From: Paramicrosporidium saccamoebae
Lineage: Eukaryota > Rozellomycota
Assembly (NCBI GenBank): GCA_002794465.1
Contig: MTSL01000135.1
Coordinates: 1-33,308 of the forward strand
DNA: 33,308 nt
Reading direction: 5' to 3'
Shown: piece by piece, positions 25,783 through 33,308 of the stretch
Numbering within the stretch: the stretch's first letter is position 1
How the letters are laid out: the number at the start of each line of letters is the position of its first letter
Made by a program: the position numbers and the translations under genes
The notes under the pieces: generated by a model
Told to the model about the DNA's origin: nothing
The model's database searches: none
What the model saw: the letters and a program-made list of their open reading frames with translations, nothing else

Positions 25783-26274
25783 TTAGAGGTCCTCGTAATT
25801 AGGTGGGGGATATGGCGGAGGTGGTTCAGCCGTGTTTTCGGGATCCAAATGCCCGGTCCATCTACTTTCCTTTACACAGAGGGCCAATTTTGCTGCATCG
25901 TCGGGATTATTGAATTGTAAAGTCAGCTTGGCACGCCCACGGAGGGACTCTTCGTCTTCTAGCGGATGTATCGCCGTCTCATAGGTGGGCCTACTCCATG
26001 GCCACCAGGACCGAACCACCTTTCCCTCATCAATCTTATTCCAAGTTGCCATCAGCGAGTCAAAGAGGGGCAGAGCCGGGTCAGTGACAAACAATAGCCG
26101 ATAATTGGTGCAGCGGAGCAGTCCGACGCCGTGAAAGGTACTTGAGGCGCCCGGATAGCCTACGCCCGTGCTGACTGTCATGGTGATGGATAAAAGTTCC
26201 AGCTTTGTGTGCTCCAATGAATTGATTGGCAATGGAAGACGCTCGTCATCAAGAACGACCGAGTTGATGCTCAT
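25783..26274 (-). CDS. GRAM-like protein with C-terminal PPxY motifs (WBP2-like)
   Basis: 163 aa from ATG 26274 (MSINSVVLDDERLPLP). A GRAM/PH-like strand pattern (LELLSITMTVS, FHGVGLLRCTNYRLLFV, ..AKLTLQFNNPDDAAKLAL) is followed by PPPPYPPPNYEDL, giving PPPY and PPNY motifs for WW domains of Nedd4/Rsp5-type ubiquitin ligases. That layout is WBP2. The GRAM part alone also recalls the Vps36 GLUE domain. The likely role is membrane-bound adaptor for a WW-domain ligase. 157 bp of purine-rich DNA separate it from PEX5. Confidence 0.6.
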   Translation of the reverse strand: MSINSVVLDDERLPLPINSLEHTKLELLSITMTVSTGVGYPGASSTFHGVGLLRCTNYRLLFVTDPALPLFDSLMATWNKIDEGKVVRSWWPWSRPTYETAIHPLEDEESLRGRAKLTLQFNNPDDAAKLALCVKESRWTGHLDPENTAEPPPPYPPPNYEDL

Positions 26275-26344
26275 CCCCGAGCACGGGGTCGGCAACGGTA
26301 ATTGACTTTTATTATAAACAAGAGACTTGTTTGCGATTAGGAGT

Positions 26345-26430
26345 GAGTATGAGGTCGGGGGAGGGGGAGAGGGTAAAATTGGGATTAAGGGTAAGGTTGC
26401 GGGCGAGGGCGAGGATGAGACTGGGGGAGG
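26345..26430 (+). repeat. G-rich low-complexity spacer between PEX5 and the PPxY gene
   Basis: Runs such as GGGGGAGGGGGAGAGGG and GGGCGAGGGCGAGG on the plus strand, with G-quadruplex potential on the non-coding strand of both flanking minus-strand genes. Confidence 0.5.
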
Positions 26431-26431
26431 C

Positions 26432-28203
26432 TTATAATCCGACTGCAGATTTTATCTGAGAGAGATTGATGTTGAGATTAGGATTAGGATTGGGGTTGGG
26501 GTTGGGGTTGAGGCAGAGGGAGGCTAAATCTTCTCTTCCTTGAATCGTCAAGTTTACCTGAAGGGCTTCCCATGGTGCCCGATAACTGGGCAATAGTTCT
26601 TCTTTGACTCTGGTGAGGGTGGTGGTAGGGATTTGGGTCTCAATGGATTGGATAAACGATCTCGTGGCTTCGTCGTGGGATTCAAGACACATTAGCGAGA
26701 TTCCCTTGTTATAGTGAATTCGGGGCAGATTGTGTCCAGTAGAAAGCAATTGGTCGTAAATTCCAATTGCTCGATGATACTCTTTGGCATTGGCAAAACT
26801 GGCTCCAAGACGGTTCAAAGTAACCCAGTCCTGGGCAACCGAACTCAGTAACTCTTCAGCGCGAGCATAATTTCCAACCATGTTATTAAGCATGGCTGTC
26901 GCCAAGACATAATGTCTCGATTTTTCCGAAAGAGATTCAAACTTTCCCAAAATGGCCTCAATAGTGCTACCCTTTTCCGCCGATCCTAAAAGTCTTTGGA
27001 ACGCCTCGAGGGCATCGGGAATGCACGATTCGTTGATACAAGAAGCAGCGAGCCCAATCAAAGCATCCTTGTCTGATGGACTCGAAGCAAGAACTTTCAA
27101 AAAGGCGGCAATGGCTTGGGCATCACACTCATTGGCCTGCTGAAGCGTTCCAAGTTGTACCCACGCGGAAACATTGCTTGGATCTTCGTTAACTATTGCT
27201 TCGTAAAGTAGAATTGAATCTTTAAAGTTTACATTGCTTGCTAGCAGTTCGGCTTTGTTGGGGACTGTGCGATAGGGATTCTCTACAATGGGAACGGAGA
27301 AATGATAAGTTCCAAATTCGCGCTGGGCAAAGTTTTCGTATCCATAGCCAGTTCCTTGATACTCTTCCCAAGCCTTTTCCATATTCGCCCACTGAGCATC
27401 TTCTTTCAGAGGCTCAATATTTTTGAAAAAGTCTTGCTTCCATGTCTCGAATTCTTGCTGGACAAAATTGTCAGAAGTTGCAGCGGAACTAAATTCATCT
27501 GCCCAATTCTCTGCACTAGCTTTGACTTTTGTACCATCGGCTACAGTGGAACCAAATTCATCTGCCCAATTCTTTGCGGTGGCTTTGACTTTTGCACCAT
27601 CGGCTACAGTGGAACCAAATTCATTCGCCCAATCATCCCTTCCTTCCTGATTAGCACTAGCCTCGGCACCCGCTAACGTATGCAAATATGCAACAAATCT
27701 GGAATTTTGAAGCTTTGAATCATGATCCAACTCTAAGCTGTTCAAAATTCCCTGTGCTGTGTGCTTTAATTCCTCGTCTTCATTAGCATTGGCTGACTTG
27801 AATTCATCAACCCACGAATCTGCCCCCTCGGCCGGTTCACTGGGCCAATCAGTCTTTCGGCTAAACTCATTTATCCATGCTGCATTTTGGGCTGCCGTGC
27901 CTTGGAATTCTTTGGCCCAGCCACTATTATTGCTGATTTCAATCTTGGAAAATGCTTGTTCAAAAGCTACTGCCTCGCTGATCGGGGCCGCTGCTGCAAA
28001 TTCCTGGGCCCAATTACCGTCCTTTCTAAACTCGAAATACTCTGCGCCAGCCACATTCACTTCGGCTCCTGGCGCTGGTGCAGATTTAAACTTTTCCTAA
28101 AATCATCAATAGTGGCGCTTGAGATTACATTGAAGCGGGTGCGGTCTTGAAGAGCTTCGGTAAGAATCTTTTGCGCAGCATTCGGGCCATTGCAGTCTGC
28201 CAT
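26432..28203 (-). CDS. PEX5: PEX5 peroxisomal targeting-signal receptor, one mini-intron
   Basis: complement(join(26432..28096,28129..28203)), 579 aa. Exon 1 MADCNGPNAAQKILTEALQD has the conserved N-terminal Cys (C4) that is mono-ubiquitinated for receptor export. After the 32-nt intron come eight WxxxF motifs (WAQEF, WAKEF, WINEF, WVDEF, WANEF, WADEF twice, WKQDF) that dock on PEX14/PEX13; three lie in a 21-residue tandem repeat (FGSTVADG.KVKA). TPR motifs (about 290-550) bind C-terminal SKL signals on cargo. The last part is a PN-dipeptide tail (NPNPNPNPNPN) coded by hexamer repeats, after which SQIKSAVGL ends the protein. It shows that peroxisomes are kept. Confidence 0.9.
26470..26510. 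repeat. Hexamer microsatellite (GGATTA / GGGGTT) inside PEX5
   Basis: Successive hexamers AGGATT then GGGGTT on the plus strand, about seven units, coding Asn-Pro dipeptides on the minus strand. GGGGTT units lie at 26492-26509. Confidence 0.8.
28097..28128 (-). other. 32-nt intron of PEX5
   Basis: GTAATC donor, CTATTGATG branch-like region, TTTTAG acceptor, phase 0. Confidence 0.8.
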
Positions 28204-28236
28204 ATTTACGCTCGAGTTAGCCGGGGGGGTTTAAAC

Positions 28237-28539
28237 ATGACGACCCGTGTAAATGTTCCCGAGCTGAAAAAGTACCGTCTTGAGCAGTTTTCTGATGGCC
28301 GTAGATATATGGACAAGAGACTGTTGTTGCAACTAAACTGCAACCGAAAAGTAACGGGTGTTATGCGCGGATTCGACCCGTTTATGAATATCGTTTTGGA
28401 CGAGGCAGTTGAGGAGAGGTCGGCTGAGCAGCGAATTCCTATGGGTCTGGCAGTAACCAACGGGAACTTGAGGCTTATGGTTTAGATGATCCGCGGAAAC
28501 AGCATTATTATGGTGGAGGCGCTAGAACGTATTATGTAG
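28237..28539 (+). CDS. SMX2: Sm protein G, two 33-nt introns
   Basis: join(28237..28271,28305..28452,28486..28539), 78 aa, the normal SmG size. Spliced protein: VNVPELKKYMDKRLLLQLN, VTGVMRGFDPFMNIVLDEAV, then MGLAMIRGNSIIMVEALERI, giving complete Sm1 and Sm2 motifs. Without splicing the first exon reads into KYRLEQF and the last into a stop. SmG is part of the heptameric ring on U1, U2, U4 and U5 snRNA, so a gene for splicing itself depends on two mini-introns. AATAAA lies at about 28543, 3 nt after the stop. The start is 33 bp from the PEX5 start on the other strand. Confidence 0.95.
28272..28304 (+). other. 33-nt intron 1 of SmG
   Basis: GTACCG donor, TTCTGATGG branch-like site, CGTAG acceptor; phase 2, restores ELKKYMDKR. 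Confidence 0.92.
28453..28485 (+). other. 33-nt intron 2 of SmG
   Basis: GTAACC donor, GGCTTATGG branch-like site, TTTAG acceptor; phase 0, restores IRGNSIIMVEALER. Confidence 0.92.
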
Positions 28540-28567
28540 AAATAAATGACAGGACTGGGAAGAGAGA

Positions 28568-28609
28568 TTAAGCAATACTAATGAATCGTTAAGCAATACT
28601 AATGAATCG
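28568..28609. repeat. Perfect 21-bp tandem duplication
   Basis: TTAAGCAATACTAATGAATC plus G occurs twice in a row (28568-28588, 28589-28609) in the convergent gap between SmG and mitochondrial uS2. Confidence 0.9.
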
Positions 28610-28716
28610 AACTATTAATTTGATGATATCGCTACTGTTTTGAAAATACCACAACCACTTGGCGATTTCTAGTGACTTTTGGTAACCTTTGAGCTTCCCG
28701 TCCCATTCTATCGTTG

Positions 28717-29565
28717 CTATTGCACACGAGTAAAGACGCGGTCAATGAAGAGGGTGGCCGATTCAATAATATCAGCCGACTTTGTTGGTTGCGTTCTAGT
28801 GTTTCTTCCCTCCAATGCAGCCATGGCCAAGGTTCGGGCAACAAGCTCGACAGACGAGAATGCATCGTCGTTGGCTGGGATGGGATAGGTCACCGAGGTT
28901 GGGTCAAAGTTGGTGTCACAGATGGCAATGGTCGGAATGTTGCCCTTCTGGGCCTCCTGCACCGCCATCTCGTTGGTCACTGGGTCAAGAAGTATTAGCA
29001 GATCAGGGGTAAGCTTGTCACTTCGCAGCACTTGGTTCCTATTGGTAATGGTTCCTCCCACCCACCGCATGTTGACGTAATGTTGATTGCACTCTTGTGC
29101 GCACTCATAGGTCAGCCGTTGGATATTCTCACCAGTCCCAACAAACACAATCACTCCTCCCCTTGCGGCAATGTCGGTGATAACATTGCACGCCTGTCGG
29201 AGGGCCACAATAGTCTTTTCCAAGTCGATTATGTGGATGCCTGCACGTTCTCCGAAAATGAAGGGGGCCATGCGGGGATTCCACTTGGCTGTCGCATGTC
29301 CCAAATGCATGGAGCATGACATCATCTGTCTGATGGTTACTGCGTCTCGGGCAGTCTGCACATTGAAATTTGGACTGTAAGTGGGGTCAAGGCCCGCTTT
29401 GGTGGAGACGGCGCTGCCTGTAGCAGAGAGTATTTCGAGAAGCTTCGACTGACTCTTTTGTATCACGCTCTGCTTTGCATCCCTGCTAATGGATTCGAGA
29501 AAGTTGGAACGCCGTTCTAAGAAATGGCCAAGATTTAGGTTCTTGCTATACAAGCGCCGACTCAT
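28717..29565 (-). CDS. MRP4: Mitochondrial ribosomal protein uS2m
   Basis: 282 aa from ATG 29565 (MSRRLYSKNLNLGHF), a presequence-like start; ATG 29598 would give 293 aa but a CCAAT box (plus-strand ATTGG 29582-29586) then lies in its codons, so the inner start is preferred. Core uS2 motifs: HLGHATAKWNPRMAPFIFGE, GIHIIDLEKTIVALRQA, YVNMRWVGGTITN, DLLILLDPV, and IPTIAICDTNFDP. It is a small-subunit mitoribosome protein, so mitochondrial translation is retained. Its first codons lie in copy A of the triplicated segment that also carries the IRE1 5' end. Confidence 0.9.
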   Translation of the reverse strand: MSRRLYSKNLNLGHFLERRSNFLESISRDAKQSVIQKSQSKLLEILSATGSAVSTKAGLDPTYSPNFNVQTARDAVTIRQMMSCSMHLGHATAKWNPRMAPFIFGERAGIHIIDLEKTIVALRQACNVITDIAARGGVIVFVGTGENIQRLTYECAQECNQHYVNMRWVGGTITNRNQVLRSDKLTPDLLILLDPVTNEMAVQEAQKGNIPTIAICDTNFDPTSVTYPIPANDDAFSSVELVARTLAMAALEGRNTRTQPTKSADIIESATLFIDRVFTRVQ

Positions 29566-29975
29566 ACAAGGCTCGTCTGTGATTGGCCATGCGGCCATGG
29601 GCGATTTTTCTGCTGTTCTGAACAGTTTTTCCACTGTTCATCATCATTGATGGGTTATTACAGAACTCTGCGATTTCTAGCGGAAAAGTCGTTCTAAAAA
29701 TGGCCAAAATTCAGATTCTTGCTATACAAGCGCCGACTTGCAAGACTCGTTTGTGATTGGCCATGCTGTTATGGACATTTTTTCCACTATTCATCATCAT
29801 TGATAATATATTACAGAACTCTGCGATTTCTAGCGGAAAATTCGTTCTAAAAATGGCCAAAATTCAGATTCTTGCTATACAAGCGCCGACTTGCAAGACT
29901 CGTTTGTGATTGGCCATGCTGTTATGGACATTTTTTCTGCTGTTCATCATTGACGGAACACTGCAGGACTCTGCA
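29513..29975. repeat. Triplicated bidirectional promoter/5'-end segment (uS2m-IRE1)
   Basis: Unit starts (CGTTCTAA) are at 29513, 29690 and 29843, so periods are 177 and 153 bp. Each unit has TTCTTGCTATACAAGCGCCG, an ATTGG box, and an ATG-like IRE1 start. Units 2 and 3 are identical for over 80 bp from ATGGCC (29700, 29853). On the minus strand units 2 and 3 keep a remnant of the uS2m N-terminus (SRRLYSKNLN.GHF then stop). On the plus strand unit 2 keeps an IRE1-like signal peptide (MLLWTFF.LFII), and unit 1 a version broken by TGA. Confidence 0.85.
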
Positions 29976-32618
29976 ATTCCCAGCATTGAACGGAGCTATG
30001 CAGAATCGTCGTCAATGCTGCAGCCGGCGGGAATTCAGGGCCTTCCACAGTCTGCAGTAGCGAGCAGACTCTTGTTGGTGGCCACGCTGGACGGCACCCT
30101 GCATGCCTTTGACCGATACTCTGGTGTACGCTACTGGGAAAATGGCCAGCTCGGAGGCCCAATGGTTACGGCACAATATCCACAAGGATTAGAATCAAAG
30201 GGGGCAGTGTACTTGGTAGAACCGCATGGGGCTGGTAACCTATATGCATACCTACCGGGCACTGGAATCAAGGTTAGTGCAATGTATGTATTGATCCTGT
30301 AGAGATTGCCCGTGTCAGTAAAGGGACTGGTGAATCAGTCTCCGTTACGATGGCCTGATGGAACATATTTCTTGGGAAAAAAAGCGACCACCTCTTACGC
30401 CTTGGATATTTCGACGGGGATGCTGCTCTACAGCTATACATTTTCCGGAGATGTCTGTCCCACTGCCAAGGCACTGGAAAACTTTGCTGGAGACGTGAAA
30501 AAGTCGGCAGTACTGATTGTACGATCAGAGTTTCAACTGCTAAGCTTTCCTCCAACGCCAGAGCCCTTGCAGGGTGAGTCTTGGAAGCTGGAATATTCAG
30601 AGTATGGCGGATTCGTCAACCCATTTACTTCCCCTCCTCCCCCCACACATGACCATTTTGAGGAGCACATATTCTACTCCTCGTTCAATGGGATCATTGC
30701 GGCCAAGGACAAAGAGTCGAATCAAATCATGTGGGTTCGTCAGCTGTCCACGGCGGCAATCGGCTTTTTTAAGCTGTCGGAATCGCTTGCACAGACAGGG
30801 CCCACCCTCATTCCCATCCCCATTGGACGCTCCGGGCTGAACTTTGCTCTAGATTCCGAAGCCTCTGCAGGTGAGGAAATTGTAAATATTGGAGATTATA
30901 ACGGCACGCTATATGTTCTCTCTGGCGGGTTGTTTCCATTTTATAGGCAAAAAGATGTTTTCACTTCTTCAGATAGGGAAGAGTTTGGTGACCCTGATGT
31001 TAATCAAAAACAGCTGGTTCCATTTACTGCACTCGATGTCGGCCACACCGGTGACATGTATACGACGGGACAAGACTGTCGTCCTGGCAGTCCTGATTTC
31101 CCAAAATGTCTGATCGGGAGCCGAGTTGCACAAATTCTACAGCCTGTGCCGTTGTTAGGGGATGGTACTGTCAAGAACAATTACTCCAAGGTTACGATTG
31201 CACTGCTGGTTGTTGTGCTGTCGTCCCTTGGACTCTGGTGGCTGGCCAGGAGACGCCGCGTCCCAACGATTGTTACTGATCCGAGTATTCTTGGCTCGAG
31301 GCCGCCTGGATTTGAGGAAATATCCATCAGTTCGGCCGATGTGTTTTATTCGGCCCAAAGCGCCGTTCTAGACCATTCCCTGCCTCGGTCATTTACAGTG
31401 ACTGACCAGGTGATTGGCTACGGCAGCCATGGCACCGTCGTTTTTAAGGGCGTTTATGACAATCGACCAGTGGCAATTAAACGAATGTTGGCTGATTTCT
31501 ATGACCTGGCGGGGCATGAGGTGAATCTCTTGCAACAGTCGGATCATCATCCAAACGTCATTCGCTATTTCTGTCGCGAAAGGACAGAAAAGTTTTCATA
31601 TATTGTCCTTGAATTGTGCTCGTGTTCTCTGGCCGAGCTTATTGAAGATTCCAGCTCCCGATGGTTAGAGCTGAGGGACGAATTGCTTGCTAACCCGCAA
31701 GATTTGCTGCGACAGATTACCGAGGGCTTGGGGCATTTGCATGAGATGAAGCTGGTACATCGGGATATCAAGCCGCACAATATTTTGGTTACCCCGCAAC
31801 ATCGGGTGGTTATTAGTGATTTTGGACTGGGAAAGAAGCTTGCAGACGATCAGAGTTCGTTCCATCCCACCGTCCAGGCTGGCACGGTTGGTTGGCGAGC
31901 ACCTGAAAGTATTCTTAGTGAAGAGGCGGAGCAGCTTGCCAAACTATCAAGCTCGCTGGCTGCTGGTGTCAAGATTTCAAAGAATGTGGACATTTTTGCA
32001 CTGGGGTGTGTGTATTACTACGTCTTGTCAAAGGGCCGACATCCTTTCGGCAGTCGATTACAGAGAGAAATCAACATTATCAACAGCAAATACGACATTT
32101 CGGACATTAGTGTTGAGGCTGCTGATCTCATCACAAGAATGCTTGACCGACGGCCTGAGAAGAGACCCACATGTCCACAGATTCTGGCTCACCCATTCTA
32201 CTGGGGCGCACAGAAACAAGTTGCCTTTTTGCTAGACCTGTCTGATCGGTTCGAATTTGAAGACCGCCAGCCGTCCAGTAAGATCCTCGCGGCATTTGAG
32301 GCACGCCGCAAGTCTATTTTTGAGGGAAATAATGGCTGGCACAAGCTGCTGGATTCGGCCGTTTGGTATGACTTGTGCAGCTACCGCAAATACAATGGCC
32401 ATTCTGCTCGGGATTTACTCCGGGCACTACGCAACAAGCGTAGTCATTTCCATGAACTCTCCCCAGAGATTCGTGCCATATTGGGTGAAACGCCTGAAGC
32501 ATTTATGAATTACTTTCTAAACAGGTTTCCCCGACTATTGATTGAGGCATATCGACTAGTCGAAACGACTGGAATGAAGAATGAAAATCCATTTTCTTCC
32601 AGCTACTTTGTCGAATAG
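29916..32618 (+). CDS. IRE1: IRE1, ER unfolded-protein sensor kinase/RNase, one mini-intron
   Basis: join(29916..30272,30303..32618), 890 aa. The signal peptide MLLWTFFLLFIIDG is followed by a lumenal domain with VATLDGTLHAFDRYSG and, across the 30-nt intron, GIKRLPVSVKGLVNQSP. A TM segment (IALLVVVLSSLGLWWL, about 410-430) precedes a kinase: VAIKRM (Lys), HRDIKPHNIL, SDFGLG, APESIL. The C-terminal KEN RNase domain shows WHKLLDSAVWYDL, LRALRNKRSHFHEL and YFLNRFPRLL. It senses unfolded proteins and splices HAC1/XBP1-type mRNA in other fungi and animals. Start ATG 29916 is 3 bp after an ATTGG box. Confidence 0.97.
30273..30302 (+). other. 30-nt intron of IRE1
   Basis: GTTAGT donor, TATTGATCC branch-like region, TGTAG acceptor, phase 0; restores GIKRLPVSVK. 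Confidence 0.88.
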
Positions 32619-32660
32619 CGGAGGATGGGAGAGGGGGAAAAGGGGAAAAGGTGAGGAGCA

Positions 32661-32700
32661 TGCGATGCGATGCAATGTGATGTGATGTGATGTGGTGATG
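32661..32700. repeat. TGATG pentanucleotide microsatellite
   Basis: Eight degenerate pentamers CGATG/CAATG/TGATG/TGGTG. The stretch 32619-33189 shows no other supported feature; ORFs there have no motif and no good start. Confidence 0.7.
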
Positions 32701-33189
32701 AGAACCATGGATCATAAATTGACTTTACTGCACTCTCCTGCCCAAGACAATAGAATCTGCAATGATTCATCATGCGACATGCCATCACCCATTTACGAAC
32801 GGTTGGAACCATTACTATTATTCCTGATTTACCAGGCGCCCATATAGTCCTGGGAGAGAGAGGGTTACGATGGTCGATTGATGGGCATGTATCCAAGCCA
32901 AGATATTGAGCTGCTATCTATGATAGTCAGTATACGATGGTTTTGCCTGTGGCCCTACTCAATCACAGTGAAAGCATCTGGGATCAAACAAATTGGTAAT
33001 AAACGAGTTCCATCACTATGCAACAATCAGAGCTGGTCCATTATCTTGGACAAAACTTTATTGGTGTAAGGATTCCATGTTATCAATCCTGGTTAGAGGT
33101 ACTTGATATCTTGCCCAGATCCCGATTCAATCCAAAGAATCATAATTTCACATTCCAATTTTCTGCTGCTACGGGGCGTCAAATGGCAA

Positions 33190-33306
33190 TTACTGCACCT
33201 CAAACTCCCATACTTTTTCCCAGTCTGTACCAATCTCGGTATCAGCATCGATGCAATCCTGCACAACAGTTGACGTTGATTCTGCAATTTCCGCTGCTAA
33301 AATCTT
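33190..33306 (-). CDS. C-terminal end of an unidentified gene, cut by the window edge
   Basis: An open frame enters from the right edge and ends at TAA 33190-33192: about 38 residues, acidic, ending TDWEKVWEFEVQ. A GTGCAG...CGTAG pair could also act as a 30-nt intron and add QQKIGM. No family recognised. Weak, as the stretch is short. Confidence 0.3.
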   Translation of the reverse strand, partial: KILAAEIAESTSTVVQDCIDADTEIGTDWEKVWEFEVQ

Positions 33307-33308
33307 TT

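Noticed and set aside
26478-26510. GGGGTT run as an internal telomere
   Set aside because: It lies in the PEX5 coding frame as Asn-Pro repeats and grades into AGGATT units; a coding microsatellite explains it.
32240-32260. GGTTCGAAT, resembling a tRNA T-loop
   Set aside because: It lies in the IRE1 RNase-linker coding region with no matching acceptor or anticodon stems. No tRNA was found in the window by eye.
32603-32896. 97-aa minus-strand ORF after IRE1
   Set aside because: Starts without ATG, runs through a microsatellite, no motif.
1-33308. CRISPR array, bacterial operons or prophage
   Set aside because: Introns, CCAAT/TATA promoters, poly(A) signals and eukaryote-only genes (IRE1, POL12, PEX5, SmG) show nuclear DNA; repeats lack a spacer structure.

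Overview
This is nuclear DNA from a eukaryote, most likely an early-diverging fungus with a very compact genome. The fungal signs are a fungal-type PE methyltransferase (CHO2), SHO1, RIB7, POL12 and IRE1. About 29 genes and one partial gene fit in 33 kb. Spliceosomal introns are only about 26-35 nt, genes are often 30-90 bp apart, and several divergent start codons lie within 20-65 bp of each other. Seven genes encode predicted secreted proteins, most of them low-complexity orphans. Retained PDH E1-alpha, a mitochondrial ribosomal protein and PEX5 show a working mitochondrion and peroxisome. Compactness plus an orphan secretome suggests an intracellular parasite of the Rozellomycota/Cryptomycota or basal-microsporidian kind. 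That placement is inference; no marker here proves it.

Layout. 1-75: CCATAA hexamer array, possibly telomeric. 242-4610: SHO1-like osmosensor with two SH3 domains, a UBAP1-like ESCRT-I subunit, and CHO2 with two mini-introns. 4902-8883: PDH E1-alpha, a secreted kinase, and a RAB3GAP2 N-domain protein. 8948-11422: four secreted orphans in a row. 11478-14388: POL12, an Auto_anti-p27 zinc-ribbon protein, and eIF5A. 14477-18902: another secreted orphan, a 4-TM protein, a zinc-ribbon protein, a small intron-rich membrane protein, an RPAP1-motif protein, and a secreted orphan sharing a motif with an earlier one. 19271-25640: UTP17/WDR75, RIB7, RFC4, FCP1. 25783-32618: a GRAM/PPxY protein, PEX5, SmG, mitochondrial uS2, and IRE1. 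The last 690 bp hold a microsatellite and the end of one unidentified gene.

The strongest unexplained structures are two. (1) A family of three small mobile elements (6253-6475, 19005-19211 inverted, 25644-25762). They share short terminal inverted repeats (TGTNR...YNACA type), each has a perfect 4-bp target duplication (ATAC, CAGG, AAGT), and every copy sits between convergent gene ends. (2) A triplicated bidirectional promoter between mitochondrial uS2 and IRE1, in which the extra copies still carry decaying 5' ends of both genes.

Introns were placed by eye from reading-frame continuity, GT..AG ends, a branch-like YTRAY motif near the acceptor, and agreement with known families. They are predictions until RNA data are seen. 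Start codons are the first plausible ATG, often supported by a CCAAT/ATTGG box just upstream.
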